Positions 9,301 through 19,196 of a stretch of DNA of 64,000 bases are shown piece after piece; positions within the stretch are counted from its first letter, which is position 1, and each line of letters starts with the position of its first letter. The stretch spans positions 1 to 64,000 of the forward strand of contig CAZGQG010000007.1 of NCBI GenBank assembly GCA_964527205.1. The letters run 5' to 3'. This DNA comes from JARICQ01 sp964527205. Its GTDB lineage: Bacteria > Bacillota > Clostridia > Tissierellales > Tissierellaceae. The position numbers and the translations under genes were made by a program. The notes beneath the pieces were generated by a model. It was not told the DNA's origin, did no database searches, and saw only the letters and a program-made list of their open reading frames with translations.

Positions 9301-11557
9301 TCTCTTAAGTTCTAGCTTGCCCTTGGCATATATGCTATAAAGTTCGAATTCTACTATTTTCTCTAGCCTATTTAGTCTTTTTATTTCCTGGATTTCCCTG
9401 TAGAAGAGATCTTTATATCCACTTCTACAATAAATTTCAGCCCTTAGTCTCCTATAATTTAATCTATGGTAGCTTGATTTTAATTTTTCCCCTAAAGCTA
9501 TATATTCTACTAATCTAGGATCCTCCTGGTTTAATATGTCCTTGATGCTATGAATATCCAGAATCTTTTCTAGGACTTCCAAGGTCCTCTGATCTGGCTT
9601 TTCCTTATCTAGGATAGAATAGGCTTCTAAGAGTAACTTCTCTCCTTGATATCCATTCTTATAGTCTAAACTATCTATTCTAGATAGAATAATATCCACA
9701 GCCCTATGTTTTTCTCCTAGTTTCTTTAAATGGTGTATTTTTTCCTCAAATAAATCACAATCTCTATTTTCTTCTATAATATGAAGAGCTTTTTTGTGGA
9801 TTTTCTCCCTTTCTTCCTGATCCATATTAAAGTAAATATATTTTTTAACTCCAATATCCTCAATCTTATAAAAAGGTTCATCCTTTATTATATTTTTCTC
9901 TATTAATTTTCTATTGATTAGACCTTTTAGAGGATTTCCCATATCTCCATCCATACTTACCATGTCCTCTAAAAGCTTCTCAGGAATAGGATCATTAAAT
10001 CCTGCTATTGCTCTTAATATTTTAAGCTCATCCTCTTCTACACTATCAAGCTCCTTATAGATGCTTTGGGCTAATTTGTTGGGAATGTAGATCTCTGAAA
10101 AATCATCAATGCCCAAGGCCCATCTAGCATTTTTATTTATATAAAGTTGCTTGTCTTGGTAGAGATAGTTGAGCATGTCTACAATTCTTTTTGGAGAACC
10201 CATGGATTCCTTAAATAGGATCTGGGGAAATTCTGGTCTGATTTCCTCAATTCCCAGTATATTTTGAATTAGATCTTTTGTTTGCTCTAGATTTAATCTT
10301 TTAAGATCAAGTTTAGGGACTTGTAAGTCACTTTCCCATTTTTTTATTATTTCTTCTTGTTCCTGATCCATCTCCATCCTATCCAAGGCAAAGATAGATA
10401 TGATTTTCCTATTTTTAGAATTGACAACTAGGTAGTCCAAAAACTTCAAGAAATCAATATCCCCATTTTGCAAATCATCTACCAGTAAATATATGGTCTT
10501 ACCCTGGGATAATTCTGATAAATAGTTGGTTATCCTATTATAGACCCTATATTTTATATGATTATCTTTTAAATCTAATTTTAATCCTGTGGGAAAACCC
10601 AGCTCTGGAAGTATAGAGGAAATTTCTTTTTTATGTTTTTCCTTTATATAGCTAGGTGTGTTGCTCATAGCCTGTCTTAGTAGGTCTTTTATAGACTCTA
10701 GACCATCCTTTTTTTCTTTTTTTATCCTTACATTGTAGACATTCCTATTTCTTAAACTCAATCTATATTCTATCTCTTTTAAAAACTTGGTCTTGCCCTG
10801 GCCATATTCTCCATTTACAATTATAAGATTTGTNNNNNNNNNNNNNNNNNNNNNNNNNNNNNNNNNNNNNNNNNNNNNNNNNNNNNNNNNNNNNNNNNNN
10901 NNNNNNNNNNNNNNNNNNNNNNNNNNNNNNNNNATCCTCATCTTCTAAAAATAAATACTCTATAAGCCTGGCCAGGGAATAGTAATCTAGTTCCTTGTAT
11001 TTGGAGCTATCCTTTAATATAAACTCTGGTGATAGGAAAACCCTTTCAAATTCATTGTATTCCTTGTTTTGAACCTTTTCTATAATAGTAAATATATCAT
11101 TTAGCTTTACAGTCTTATCCTCTAGCAAAAATATCTGTAAGGGATTTAAAAATATATATTTAAATCCTCTAAAGTGAAGAAAACTTATGGCTATAAGTGT
11201 ATCTAAGAATATCTTGATCCTATCCTGGAAGCTTAATTCATCCATCATATCCGCCAACTTCCTATAGTCCACATATTCTGAAATAGAATAGTATATGGAT
11301 AAGTTGTTGGACTTGAAATTCATGGATTGGATTAGGTTGAACTCTTCACTATAAATAATATTTTTATGTTTTATATTTTTTATTCTACACCTGTAGCGAA
11401 TAAAATAATCAATTAATCTTTTTTGTAGACTATAATTGTATATCTTTAAAAATTTCCTTTCTTCTTTATTTACTAGGTCCTTTACTTCATAGGTCTCTGT
11501 TAAATAATCACTGTAGATTGTCTTTTCTATTTTATATCTATTATTTAATATTTTCAT
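6388..11557 (-). CDS. giant pseudokinase-ATPase-TPR-GAF-GGDEF-GAF protein A, split by a gap
   Basis: One gene broken by the N run at 10834-10933; its two parts are in different frames only because 100 N is the wrong length. The first 208 residues are a protein-kinase-like fold: a candidate VAIK lysine in FLKIY, but YIF where HRD should be. After the gap come a P-loop (GEYGQGKT), a Walker B-like LLVDDLQ, a long helical TPR-like array, a GAF-like region, a GGDEF domain with GGEEF and an RxxD inhibitory site exactly five residues before it, and a C-terminal GAF-like domain. The paralogue upstream implies about 92 missing residues (276 bases), total about 1,780. The start ATG at 11557 has AAGGGG before it and matches the paralogue; an upstream in-frame ATG is less likely. 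Probable role: ATP-driven, scaffolded c-di-GMP synthesis. The signal is unknown. Confidence 0.8.
10834..10933. other. assembly gap (100 N) inside giant gene A
   Basis: Residue 208 ends exactly at the left of the gap and the next readable residue aligns with residue 301 of the paralogue. About 276 bases are therefore missing, not 100. The missing length must be a multiple of three for the gene to be intact. Confidence 0.9.
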
Positions 11558-11767
11558 ATATAAAACCCCTTTATTTGTAAGAGTCCCATGCTTTATCGCT
11601 TTACCATGCATTAGTATAATTATACCCTAGTTTAATGTCTTTAAATAGTTTAATATATTTAAATATTCATTTTAATATTTCTAATTCTATATCTTAATCT
11701 TATTTTATCATACTCTTATCCGGATTTGCACCACTTTTTAAAATATTCTAAATATTCTAATCTAAAA

Positions 11768-11795
11768 AAGACTACAGGTATATGCCTGTAGTCTT
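11768..11795 (-). terminator. terminator between the two giant genes
   Basis: Arms AAGACTACAGG (11768-11778) and CCTGTAGTCTT (11785-11795) with a six-base loop; on the minus strand a run of T follows. It ends the transcript of giant gene B, so gene A probably has its own promoter in 11558-11767. That stretch is very AT-rich, with a TATAAT near 11625 but no convincing -35. Confidence 0.8.
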
Positions 11796-11810
11796 AAATT
11801 TCTAAAGCTA

Positions 11811-14800
11811 TTAAAATACAGCAGCAAATATATTGGTATAATTCTTAGCTAGATTAAAGCAGTTAAAGTCGAATTCCCTGTGATTTAAGTATACGGATAT
11901 ATAGGCTATACCCCTTAATTCTCCAGCTTTAATCATAGGGAGGACTATTATTGAATGCCAGTTTGGTATGCCGGATTTAAGATCAAAATCTTCTAGATTT
12001 TCCCAGTCTACCTGGAATTCTCCCTTTTTATTCTTTTCCACCCTATCTATTATAGAATGATTTAAGGCTGGAGTATCTACAAAGCCCTCCTCTTCTCTAG
12101 TCCTGGTGTAATAGTCTCTTTCCTCTCCCTTAAAGCTTATTATTGTTGCGGTATCCGCCTCTAGGGAATTTAGCAGGGTACCTAATAGGAAATAGGCCTT
12201 GTCCTCAAAGCTTGAGTCCTCTGCTATTAACTCCACAGTTTCTATTAAAGTCAGTATATTCTTATCATCTCTCTCACTGGAGCCTGTCACAACCCCTGCC
12301 AATTTATCCATTCTATTAAAGCTATTGTCCATTTTAGAATTCCACAGGCTAGTCTTGTTTCTTCCAGTTTCCTTTGAATAGTATAGGGCCTGGTCTGCTT
12401 TTTCAACCAGATCCTCTTTAAATCTGCTGTGATTTGGATAGATTGAAAGTCCTATACTTATGGTAATTGGATGATTGATTCCATCAACTTTTAAATTTTC
12501 TACACTTTTCCTTATTTTTTCTGCCACCATAAGAGCTTCATTTTCCTTAGTATCTTTTAGGATTACTACAAACTCTTCCCCACCATATCTTCCTATAATA
12601 TCTGTGCTTCTTACAGTGGAGGCTATAGTGTCTCCAATACTCCTTAATACTTGATCTCCCTTTCTGTGGCCATACCTATCATTTACCACTTTAAATCTAT
12701 CTATATCAAGCATTAAAACTGAGAATACACGGCCATCAGATTTAGCTCTCTCTATTAGTTGTTTGAATTTCTCTTCATAGTATTTTCTTGTATATACTCC
12801 TGTCAACTTGTCCCTTGTAGAAACCAATCTTAGTTTGTTGATTTCTATATTTACATATAGAAGGTACATTAGGCTATCTATTAATTCTAGTATTTCCTCT
12901 GTAAAATTATTAAAGGCCCTATTGCTTTCCAGATAAATATAGCCTATGACATTGCTGTATCTGCTTCCATTGTTTCTTCTCTCACTGTCGAATACAAGCT
13001 CAAAACCACTTATGTCAATGGGCACACAAATAACTCCATTTATATCGTCTGTTAGAAAATTCCTATAGACCTTTTCTAGATTAGGGTCTATTTGATCATT
13101 TATAAGTAGGCCTTTCTCAGTTCTTCCAGCCACTCTAAAAATCCCCTCATTTATATAGTCTCTCTTATCCATACCTGGATTTAAGGAAACTAGAACTTCA
13201 CATTTCTCAACATCTTTTTCCGTTTTTATAATAGAAGCCTCTGTTGCAAAGGCTTGCTTGGCTATATAGTTTAATATTAGCTCTAGATTATAATGATAAT
13301 CATCTTTTAAGCTTGCCAGCAGGCTCTGGCTATCATTGATTCCAGAAACTTTGGCATATGAGTTAAGATTTGTTATTTCAGAGTATTCAAGCTTACCTAT
13401 AATTTCTATTACATCTTCTATATCAAAGTACTTTTTAAAGTCATTGTTGCTTTTTATTTCCTCCAATTTAGAAATATCAATAGTTTTGCCATAGGCCTTG
13501 CTTAAAACCCTGTTCAGCTTGCTCTTTATTCCGTCAGTAAATCTACTTTTTATATAGCTTAACTTTAGGTCCCAGTCTTTTATCTTTACTGCATTTTTAT
13601 ATATATTATCCAGGGCTTCAAGGTATAATTTTATTGATTCTTTATAACTTTCTTTGTCTGCAAACTTGTCTCCTATTTTAGTTATATACATGGCCTTGTA
13701 AGGTGCACTTAGGGATTTTATACCCGCTTCTAAATTTTCTATATAGTTTCCTATGATCTTAATATCAGCGCTAAGTACAACCTCCATCAAGCCCCTATAG
13801 GCCTCTAGAAGATCCAGCTTGACCTTGTCCCTAATTTCATCATCCAGTTCTAGCATTTTTTTACTATAGGCATAATCGTCAATATAAATACTAAGAGAGG
13901 CTACTTCTAATACAGTTTCCCTGTATTCCTCCACAAAAACTGTTGATCTATAGCTTTCCAGGAAGGATTCTAATTCTCTCTTCCTAAATCTATTGTTTTC
14001 AAAGAAATCAATTACTAGGATTGTAAATTGAAATTTATAGTATTCCTTATTGCTTGGGTCTATGAATTCATCTCTTGCCATAGTAAGGACATCTTTAGCT
14101 CTTTCCCAGTCTCCAAGATAATAGTAGAAGTGTCCAATAAAATCATAGTAGCTTCTATTTACTTCTACATCCTTTATTTCATCATTCTGATACAAGCTTT
14201 TAACATAATTGTAGCTTTCATAGGCCTTAGCATATTCAACCTTGGCTAGGTATAATTGCCCTAGTATGGACTGACAGACTATAATATTTGGTTTGTCCTG
14301 CAACTCCACTGCCAACTTATTAGCCTCAGATATGTTTTCTATAGCTTGATCATATCTATAAAACGATTGGTTGATCTCTCCTATATTTGCTAAAAATATA
14401 ATTTGAGCCTTCTTGATACCATATTTTCTGCACATCTCTAAGCCAGTATTAAAGTAGTCCATTGCCTTTTCTGTGTCATTTAAATAATTTCTTGTAATAT
14501 TTCCCAAATTGTTAATAGGCTTTACAGAGCTCATTATATCCCTATCTAATCTAAAATACTTGTAACTCTTATCATAGTATGTCTTGGATTTCTGGTAGTC
14601 CCCTGAAAAATCACTTAAAATACCTAGTCGGTTATATAAATCTCCTAGATGATTATAAAACTTATTCTCCTTTGCAATTATTTCAGCTTGCTTTAAGAGC
14701 TTTTTAGATTCTTCAATTCTAGCCGTTTCTAGATAATAGCTTGCCTTTGCAATTAGGTAGACTGAATCAAATTTAGGAATCCTATATTCTTGATTTAAAT

Positions 14801-17180
14801 CATAAATTTCCTGTAAAATTTCTTTGAAGCTCCTGAAATCTCTCCTGTTAAAGTAGACATTTGCTAGGATTCTCTTGTAATTTAAGATGTGGTAAGAATC
14901 CTTGGCTTCATAGCTTAATTCCCTATACTCCTTTAGGAATTCATCTTCTTCATCTATTAAACCCTTGATTATTTCTATTTCTATTAATTTTTCTAAAATT
15001 CCAAGCTTTATATAGTTCTCTGTATCTTCATTATATACATCATAGGCTGCCTCTAGAACCTGCAGGGCCTGGGAACCGTTCCTATCCTCCAGAGAATAAA
15101 ATCTATCCTTTAAAACACTTAAGGACTTTTTCCTTTGGTCAGACTTAATTAGATGATATATTAAATCCTTAAGCATGCTATCATAAAGCTTGGCATCCAT
15201 CTCACCCATTACTTCTGCAGCTTTTCTATGCATTTCCTTAATTTTATCCCCATCTGTTTCAAAATAAATAAACTTCTTTAATTCTGTACCATTTATCCTA
15301 TAATTGTGTCCCCAGTCCCCTATATCTTCTAATATTAATTTTTTATCTATAAGTTCATCTAGATGCTTATCTAATGAATCCTTGTTCTCATCTATAATCT
15401 TAGCAAGTATAGCCTTTGGAACCAGGTCATCAAAGACTGATATGGCTACTAGTATGTCTTTGTAGTGATTCTCTAAGGCTTTTAAGTCACTGATTATTTC
15501 TTCATCCATATTGCCTGGTATATATATATCCGAATAATCGGATTTATTCATTCTCCAATTACCATTTTTATACATATATAGTTGTCCATCATTGTAGATA
15601 TAGCTTAGTATATCCTTGACTTTTTTAGGATTACCCTGAGATTCTTTGTATATGGCCTCTGAAAATCTTCTAGGGGCTATACCCATACCAAGGATACTTC
15701 TTATAAGCTCCGCTGTGTTTTCTTGATTTAAGCTTTGAAGCTTGATTTCTAGAGGATTCATATTCTCTCTCCACTTATCTATGGTGGATTGAAGTCTTCC
15801 CTTCTTCTTTATTTCAACCTCGTCATATGTAAGTACAAATACAATATTTGATTCTTGTAGGTTATTGATTAGGTAGTCCAGTAGCTTTAAAAAGTCTTCA
15901 TTGCTATCTTGTATATTGTCCAATAGAATATAGGTTGTCCTTAGGGCTGCTAACTCTTTAAAGTATTTGGTTATCCTATTAAAAAGCCTATATTTTTTTG
16001 CCATGCTAGTTAAATCAACATCCTGGGTTTCTGCAGAAATAATATTTAGTTCTGGAAGTATGTAGGCGAACTCCTCCAGATATTTCTCCTTAAGTTGGCT
16101 AGATGCATCTGTCATGCTTTGCCTCAAAAGAGGGGCCACATCAAAATTGTTAGTTTTAGATTTGCTACTTAGGTCTACTGAATAGACCTTATTATTTCTA
16201 AGGTCTAACCTATGTTTAGCTTCTTTTAAAAACCTGGTTTTTCCTAAACCAAAGGACCCATCTATGGTTACAAGATTCTGATAATTCATCTTGTTATATA
16301 CTTTTTCATCCAGGGCTAGAAGCTCTCTAATTTCTTTGTCTCTCCCTATTAAAGGATTATTTAAAAAAAGTTTGTTTCTTTCCTCTACTAGATCGTATTC
16401 ATAATCCAAATCAAAAAATTCTACGATTTTATCAGCTATTTCCATTAAATTAATCGGGATTAATTTAAAGTCTCTGCTTTCTAGTTTTCTTATGATTTTA
16501 TTAAAAAATCCTACTAGTTCCTCTTTACTATGTCTTTCAGATGCAGATTCTAACACCCTGTCATCCTCAAGAAATAAGTACTTTATAAGCTCTCCCAGAG
16601 AATAATAATCTAAAAATTTATCTTCATCTATGTTTTTTGCTATGTATTCTGGAGATAAGAATCTTTTTTCAAATTCATTGTAATCATCTAGAAAATCCTT
16701 TTCTATGACATTGGCAACACTTTGTAATTTTACCTTCCTGTCTTTTGTAAGTAAAATTTGCATAGGATTTAAGAATTTATAGGTAAAACCTCTGAAATGT
16801 AGGAAGTTAAGGGCAAGGATTACATCTAGTAAGATATCCAGTCTCTCCTTGAAGCCAATGTTTTCTAGCTCATCCCTAAGGGTCTTATGTTCTATATATT
16901 CGGATACAGAGTAATACATAGCCTTATTGGTGTCCTTAGTATCTATTGACATTAATAGGCTAAATCTTTCACTGTGTACAATGTTTTTATGAATTATATT
17001 TTGTATGTTAATTTGATTGGCTATAAAATATTCTATAAGTTCTTTTTGTAGATTATAATGATATATTTTTAAAAACTTTCTTTGATCGTTCTTCCATATA
17101 TCCCTTACCCTATAGGTCTCTACAAAAAAGTCATTGTATATATTCTCTTCTATTTTATATCTGTTATCAAGTATTTTCAT
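11811..17180 (-). CDS. giant pseudokinase-ATPase-TPR-GAF-GGDEF-GAF protein B
   Basis: A 1,789-residue cytoplasmic signalling protein with no membrane segment. Approximate layout: protein-kinase-like 1-260 (Lys38 kept, but YKF at 134-136 replaces HRD and QSV replaces DFG, so it is probably inactive); P-loop GSFGLGKT 308-315 and Walker B-like YILLDN 417-422 of a STAND/AAA-type ATPase; helical TPR-like array about 690-1230; GAF-like 1290-1450; GGDEF 1455-1615 with GGEEF at 1533-1537 and inhibitory-site RSTD at 1524-1527; second GAF-like 1645-1789. The cyclase signature and product-inhibition site look intact, so c-di-GMP synthesis is predicted. The layout recalls cyanobacterial kinase-AAA-TPR-GAF-histidine kinase proteins with GGDEF in place of the histidine kinase. 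It lies 24 bases after a MarR gene and shares that operon. Confidence 0.9.
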   Translation of the reverse strand: MKILDNRYKIEENIYNDFFVETYRVRDIWKNDQRKFLKIYHYNLQKELIEYFIANQINIQNIIHKNIVHSERFSLLMSIDTKDTNKAMYYSVSEYIEHKTLRDELENIGFKERLDILLDVILALNFLHFRGFTYKFLNPMQILLTKDRKVKLQSVANVIEKDFLDDYNEFEKRFLSPEYIAKNIDEDKFLDYYSLGELIKYLFLEDDRVLESASERHSKEELVGFFNKIIRKLESRDFKLIPINLMEIADKIVEFFDLDYEYDLVEERNKLFLNNPLIGRDKEIRELLALDEKVYNKMNYQNLVTIDGSFGLGKTRFLKEAKHRLDLRNNKVYSVDLSSKSKTNNFDVAPLLRQSMTDASSQLKEKYLEEFAYILPELNIISAETQDVDLTSMAKKYRLFNRITKYFKELAALRTTYILLDNIQDSNEDFLKLLDYLINNLQESNIVFVLTYDEVEIKKKGRLQSTIDKWRENMNPLEIKLQSLNQENTAELIRSILGMGIAPRRFSEAIYKESQGNPKKVKDILSYIYNDGQLYMYKNGNWRMNKSDYSDIYIPGNMDEEIISDLKALENHYKDILVAISVFDDLVPKAILAKIIDENKDSLDKHLDELIDKKLILEDIGDWGHNYRINGTELKKFIYFETDGDKIKEMHRKAAEVMGEMDAKLYDSMLKDLIYHLIKSDQRKKSLSVLKDRFYSLEDRNGSQALQVLEAAYDVYNEDTENYIKLGILEKLIEIEIIKGLIDEEDEFLKEYRELSYEAKDSYHILNYKRILANVYFNRRDFRSFKEILQEIYDLNQEYRIPKFDSVYLIAKASYYLETARIEESKKLLKQAEIIAKENKFYNHLGDLYNRLGILSDFSGDYQKSKTYYDKSYKYFRLDRDIMSSVKPINNLGNITRNYLNDTEKAMDYFNTGLEMCRKYGIKKAQIIFLANIGEINQSFYRYDQAIENISEANKLAVELQDKPNIIVCQSILGQLYLAKVEYAKAYESYNYVKSLYQNDEIKDVEVNRSYYDFIGHFYYYLGDWERAKDVLTMARDEFIDPSNKEYYKFQFTILVIDFFENNRFRKRELESFLESYRSTVFVEEYRETVLEVASLSIYIDDYAYSKKMLELDDEIRDKVKLDLLEAYRGLMEVVLSADIKIIGNYIENLEAGIKSLSAPYKAMYITKIGDKFADKESYKESIKLYLEALDNIYKNAVKIKDWDLKLSYIKSRFTDGIKSKLNRVLSKAYGKTIDISKLEEIKSNNDFKKYFDIEDVIEIIGKLEYSEITNLNSYAKVSGINDSQSLLASLKDDYHYNLELILNYIAKQAFATEASIIKTEKDVEKCEVLVSLNPGMDKRDYINEGIFRVAGRTEKGLLINDQIDPNLEKVYRNFLTDDINGVICVPIDISGFELVFDSERRNNGSRYSNVIGYIYLESNRAFNNFTEEILELIDSLMYLLYVNIEINKLRLVSTRDKLTGVYTRKYYEEKFKQLIERAKSDGRVFSVLMLDIDRFKVVNDRYGHRKGDQVLRSIGDTIASTVRSTDIIGRYGGEEFVVILKDTKENEALMVAEKIRKSVENLKVDGINHPITISIGLSIYPNHSRFKEDLVEKADQALYYSKETGRNKTSLWNSKMDNSFNRMDKLAGVVTGSSERDDKNILTLIETVELIAEDSSFEDKAYFLLGTLLNSLEADTATIISFKGEERDYYTRTREEEGFVDTPALNHSIIDRVEKNKKGEFQVDWENLEDFDLKSGIPNWHSIIVLPMIKAGELRGIAYISVYLNHREFDFNCFNLAKNYTNIFAAVF

Positions 17181-17204
17181 AGCCTAACCCCCTTACATAA
17201 ATAT

Positions 17205-17645
17205 TTATTCGTCCTTCATTGCTCCATATAAGGATTCTAAACCCTTATCTAAACTAGCTTTTTCTTCATTGGACAAGACTGATAGTTTTTCATCTAGAAA
17301 TCCTATTCTCTTTTTCATCACTTGTTCTAAAATATCATAGCCCTTATCTAAGACCTTAATCCTAACTACTCTTCTATCATTTTCATCTCTTTGCCTCACT
17401 ACTAGTTTTGATTTTTCCATCCTATCTATGAGATCAGTAATGGTGGAACAAGCTAGATCCATTTTTTGGCTCAGCTCTCCAATGGTCATATTGCCTCTAT
17501 TTATCAATATTTGTAGGGCTGTAAATTGAGGTACTGTAATATCAAAGTCAGCTAGGATTTCCCTACCCTTTCTCCTTATTATGTAATCTACTTTTCTAAG
17601 ATGCTTCTCTATATTGGTAACGTTTTGCAATGATTGTTCTCCCAT
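17205..17645 (-). CDS. MarR-family transcriptional regulator
   Basis: A 146-residue winged helix-turn-helix repressor-type protein. The DNA-binding core is seen in TIGELSQKMDLACSTITDLI (about 76-95) and the wing in KLVVRQRDENDRRVVRIKVL. N- and C-terminal helices for dimerisation are present and length is normal. The ATG has GGGAGAAAACA before it. It sits between a lipid kinase (29 bases upstream) and giant gene B (24 bases downstream), which suggests autoregulation of this operon. The ligand is not known. Confidence 0.9.
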   Translation of the reverse strand: MGEQSLQNVTNIEKHLRKVDYIIRRKGREILADFDITVPQFTALQILINRGNMTIGELSQKMDLACSTITDLIDRMEKSKLVVRQRDENDRRVVRIKVLDKGYDILEQVMKKRIGFLDEKLSVLSNEEKASLDKGLESLYGAMKDE

Positions 17646-17674
17646 TGTTTTCTCCCTTCACTGATCTATATTTA

Positions 17675-18559
17675 CTATATTAGTATTCTAAATGCCCTTG
17701 GAGCAACTTGAAACCTTGCTGGTAGTTTGCCACCATACTCACCATCTATGTCTATATCTATATCCACCGGGGAACTTATCCTTATATCATCTGTCTTAAA
17801 GTAAACTACCTTGGGATGATTTATATGGCCTCCATTAAATATATTGAAGAAAATATTTGCAAGCTCCTGTACATCTGCTTTCTTTATAGCAAATACATCC
17901 AAACATCCATCTAGGACGTCTGCATGGGGAGCAAGCTTTTTAAAGCCCCCTATGGAGGAACTATTGGATACAAGGAAGAGCAGTATTTCTTCTTCCTTAT
18001 TGTACTCCTTGCTTTCAATTTTAACCTTAATGGGGCTTATATCTTCTAGAACAAATTGCCTGGCTCCTTCTAAGTAATAGGCAAGTCTGCCTAGGACCAT
18101 TTTTGATTCTTGAGGTACTGAAAAACCAACATTGGTAAGAAGTCCTCCTGCTGCAACATTTACAAAGTACTTTTCACCAATCTTGCCAAGATCTACGTCT
18201 ATGGCCTGTTCTCTCTTTATCATATCATAAAACTCTAGTATGTTTTTTGGAATTTTCATAAAATTGGCAAAGTCATTTACCGTACCTGATGCAAGTATGG
18301 CCACTGGAACTTTTCTGCCTCCAAGTACTATGCCCTCAGCTATTTCATTGACTGTACCGTCCCCACCTACAGAGACAATTATGTCCCAATCTTCCTTGCA
18401 AGTTCTTATGGTTTCTTCCTTTGCGTCATTTTTCTTTTTTGTCTCAAATTTATTTACAGTATAGCCATCATCTATTAAGAGCAAAATAAGTCTATCAAGT
18501 CTTCTCTCTACCTGCTGCCTCCCAGATGAGGGATTGTATATAATTTTTATTTTTTTCAT
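17675..18559 (-). CDS. diacylglycerol kinase-family lipid kinase (YegS/DgkB type)
   Basis: Predicted to phosphorylate diacylglycerol or a related lipid at the membrane surface. The catalytic-domain motif VGGDGTVNEI is at 64-73, after the N-terminal IIYNPSSGR phosphate-binding loop. The C-terminal beta-sandwich is present with SNSSSIGG and DIDIDGEYGG. The 294-residue length is normal. It is first in an operon with MarR and giant gene B and has a good promoter directly upstream (18605-18632). Whether it is the housekeeping DgkB or a variant cannot be told. Confidence 0.88.
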   Translation of the reverse strand: MKKIKIIYNPSSGRQQVERRLDRLILLLIDDGYTVNKFETKKKNDAKEETIRTCKEDWDIIVSVGGDGTVNEIAEGIVLGGRKVPVAILASGTVNDFANFMKIPKNILEFYDMIKREQAIDVDLGKIGEKYFVNVAAGGLLTNVGFSVPQESKMVLGRLAYYLEGARQFVLEDISPIKVKIESKEYNKEEEILLFLVSNSSSIGGFKKLAPHADVLDGCLDVFAIKKADVQELANIFFNIFNGGHINHPKVVYFKTDDIRISSPVDIDIDIDGEYGGKLPARFQVAPRAFRILI

Positions 18560-18604
18560 CCTCTTACCTCTCCGTAGTACCCTATTTTTGATAATCTTTA
18601 TACT

Positions 18605-18632
18605 ATTATACCAGTTATTAATTATTTTTCAA
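18605..18632 (-). promoter_or_regulatory. promoter of the lipid kinase-MarR-giant gene B operon
   Basis: On the minus strand, TTGAAA (18632-18627), a 16-base spacer and TATAAT (18610-18605). TGG directly before the -10 makes it an extended -10. Clear spacing and near-consensus hexamers make this one of the best promoters in the window. Confidence 0.65.
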
Positions 18633-18672
18633 AGCTTTCTTTATTGCTCCAAATAAGGCTTTAGACAAATAA

Positions 18673-18694
18673 ATAGAACCCCTAGGGGTTCTAT
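18673..18694 (-). terminator. 22-base palindromic terminator with embedded stop codon
   Basis: A perfect palindrome (arms 18673-18683/18684-18694) that includes the stop codon of the DUF948-like gene (18691-18693). T-rich sequence follows on the minus strand. Confidence 0.75.
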
Positions 18695-19164
18695 CTGTTT
18701 TTTATGATTTCCTTTATTTTCTCAATTACCTCTCCTACTATATAGATGTAATCATTTATATTCTTAACATTAAACTTAAGAGAGTAGGCTGCATCAGAGA
18801 TGGCATCCACAGTAATGTCTGCTGTCTCCAAGGCCCTCATAGCAGTTTGTTCTGCACTGTCTGTAAGGGATCCTACTTTTCCAGAAATATTGTTTGCATT
18901 TTTTACTATACCGCTAATATCCGGCGTCATTTCTTTGATTGCGGTATCTGCATTCTTTGTTATTGAGCTTACATTGGAACTTATCTCTGGAACATCCTTT
19001 ATTATACTATTTATATTCTCTTCATTTTCACTTACGATTCCAGTTATCTTAGATATTAATTTAGCTACATTCTTTAAAACTATGGCTAAATATGCTAAGA
19101 CACCTATACCTGATAAGTATAAGAGTATTTTAAATAAATCATTGACGGAAAGAGATCCATCCAT
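18691..19164 (-). CDS. DUF948-like membrane-anchored helical protein
   Basis: A 157-residue protein with one N-terminal membrane segment (about 9-28), then a long amphipathic helical region with repeated NI/SSI/NADTAI spacing. This resembles DUF948 and the sensory-rod-like part of chemoreceptors, but no signalling hairpin is present. The function is unknown; proteins of this type often pair with YtxH proteins in Firmicutes, as here (33 bases after the ytxH-like gene). GGGGG lies before the ATG. Confidence 0.75.
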   Translation of the reverse strand: MDGSLSVNDLFKILLYLSGIGVLAYLAIVLKNVAKLISKITGIVSENEENINSIIKDVPEISSNVSSITKNADTAIKEMTPDISGIVKNANNISGKVGSLTDSAEQTAMRALETADITVDAISDAAYSLKFNVKNINDYIYIVGEVIEKIKEIIKNR

Positions 19165-19196
19165 TGGAAAACCCCCTTTAAATTAATTGATCGATC

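Noticed and set aside
10763..11611. Separate small kinase-like gene before giant gene A
   Set aside because: It is the N-terminal part of the same gene, separated only by a gap of wrong length.
17205..17645. MarR as regulator of the ABC exporter pair
   Set aside because: A MarR-ABC-ABC arrangement is common, but here the MarR gene is over 2 kb away, on the opposite strand and in a different operon.
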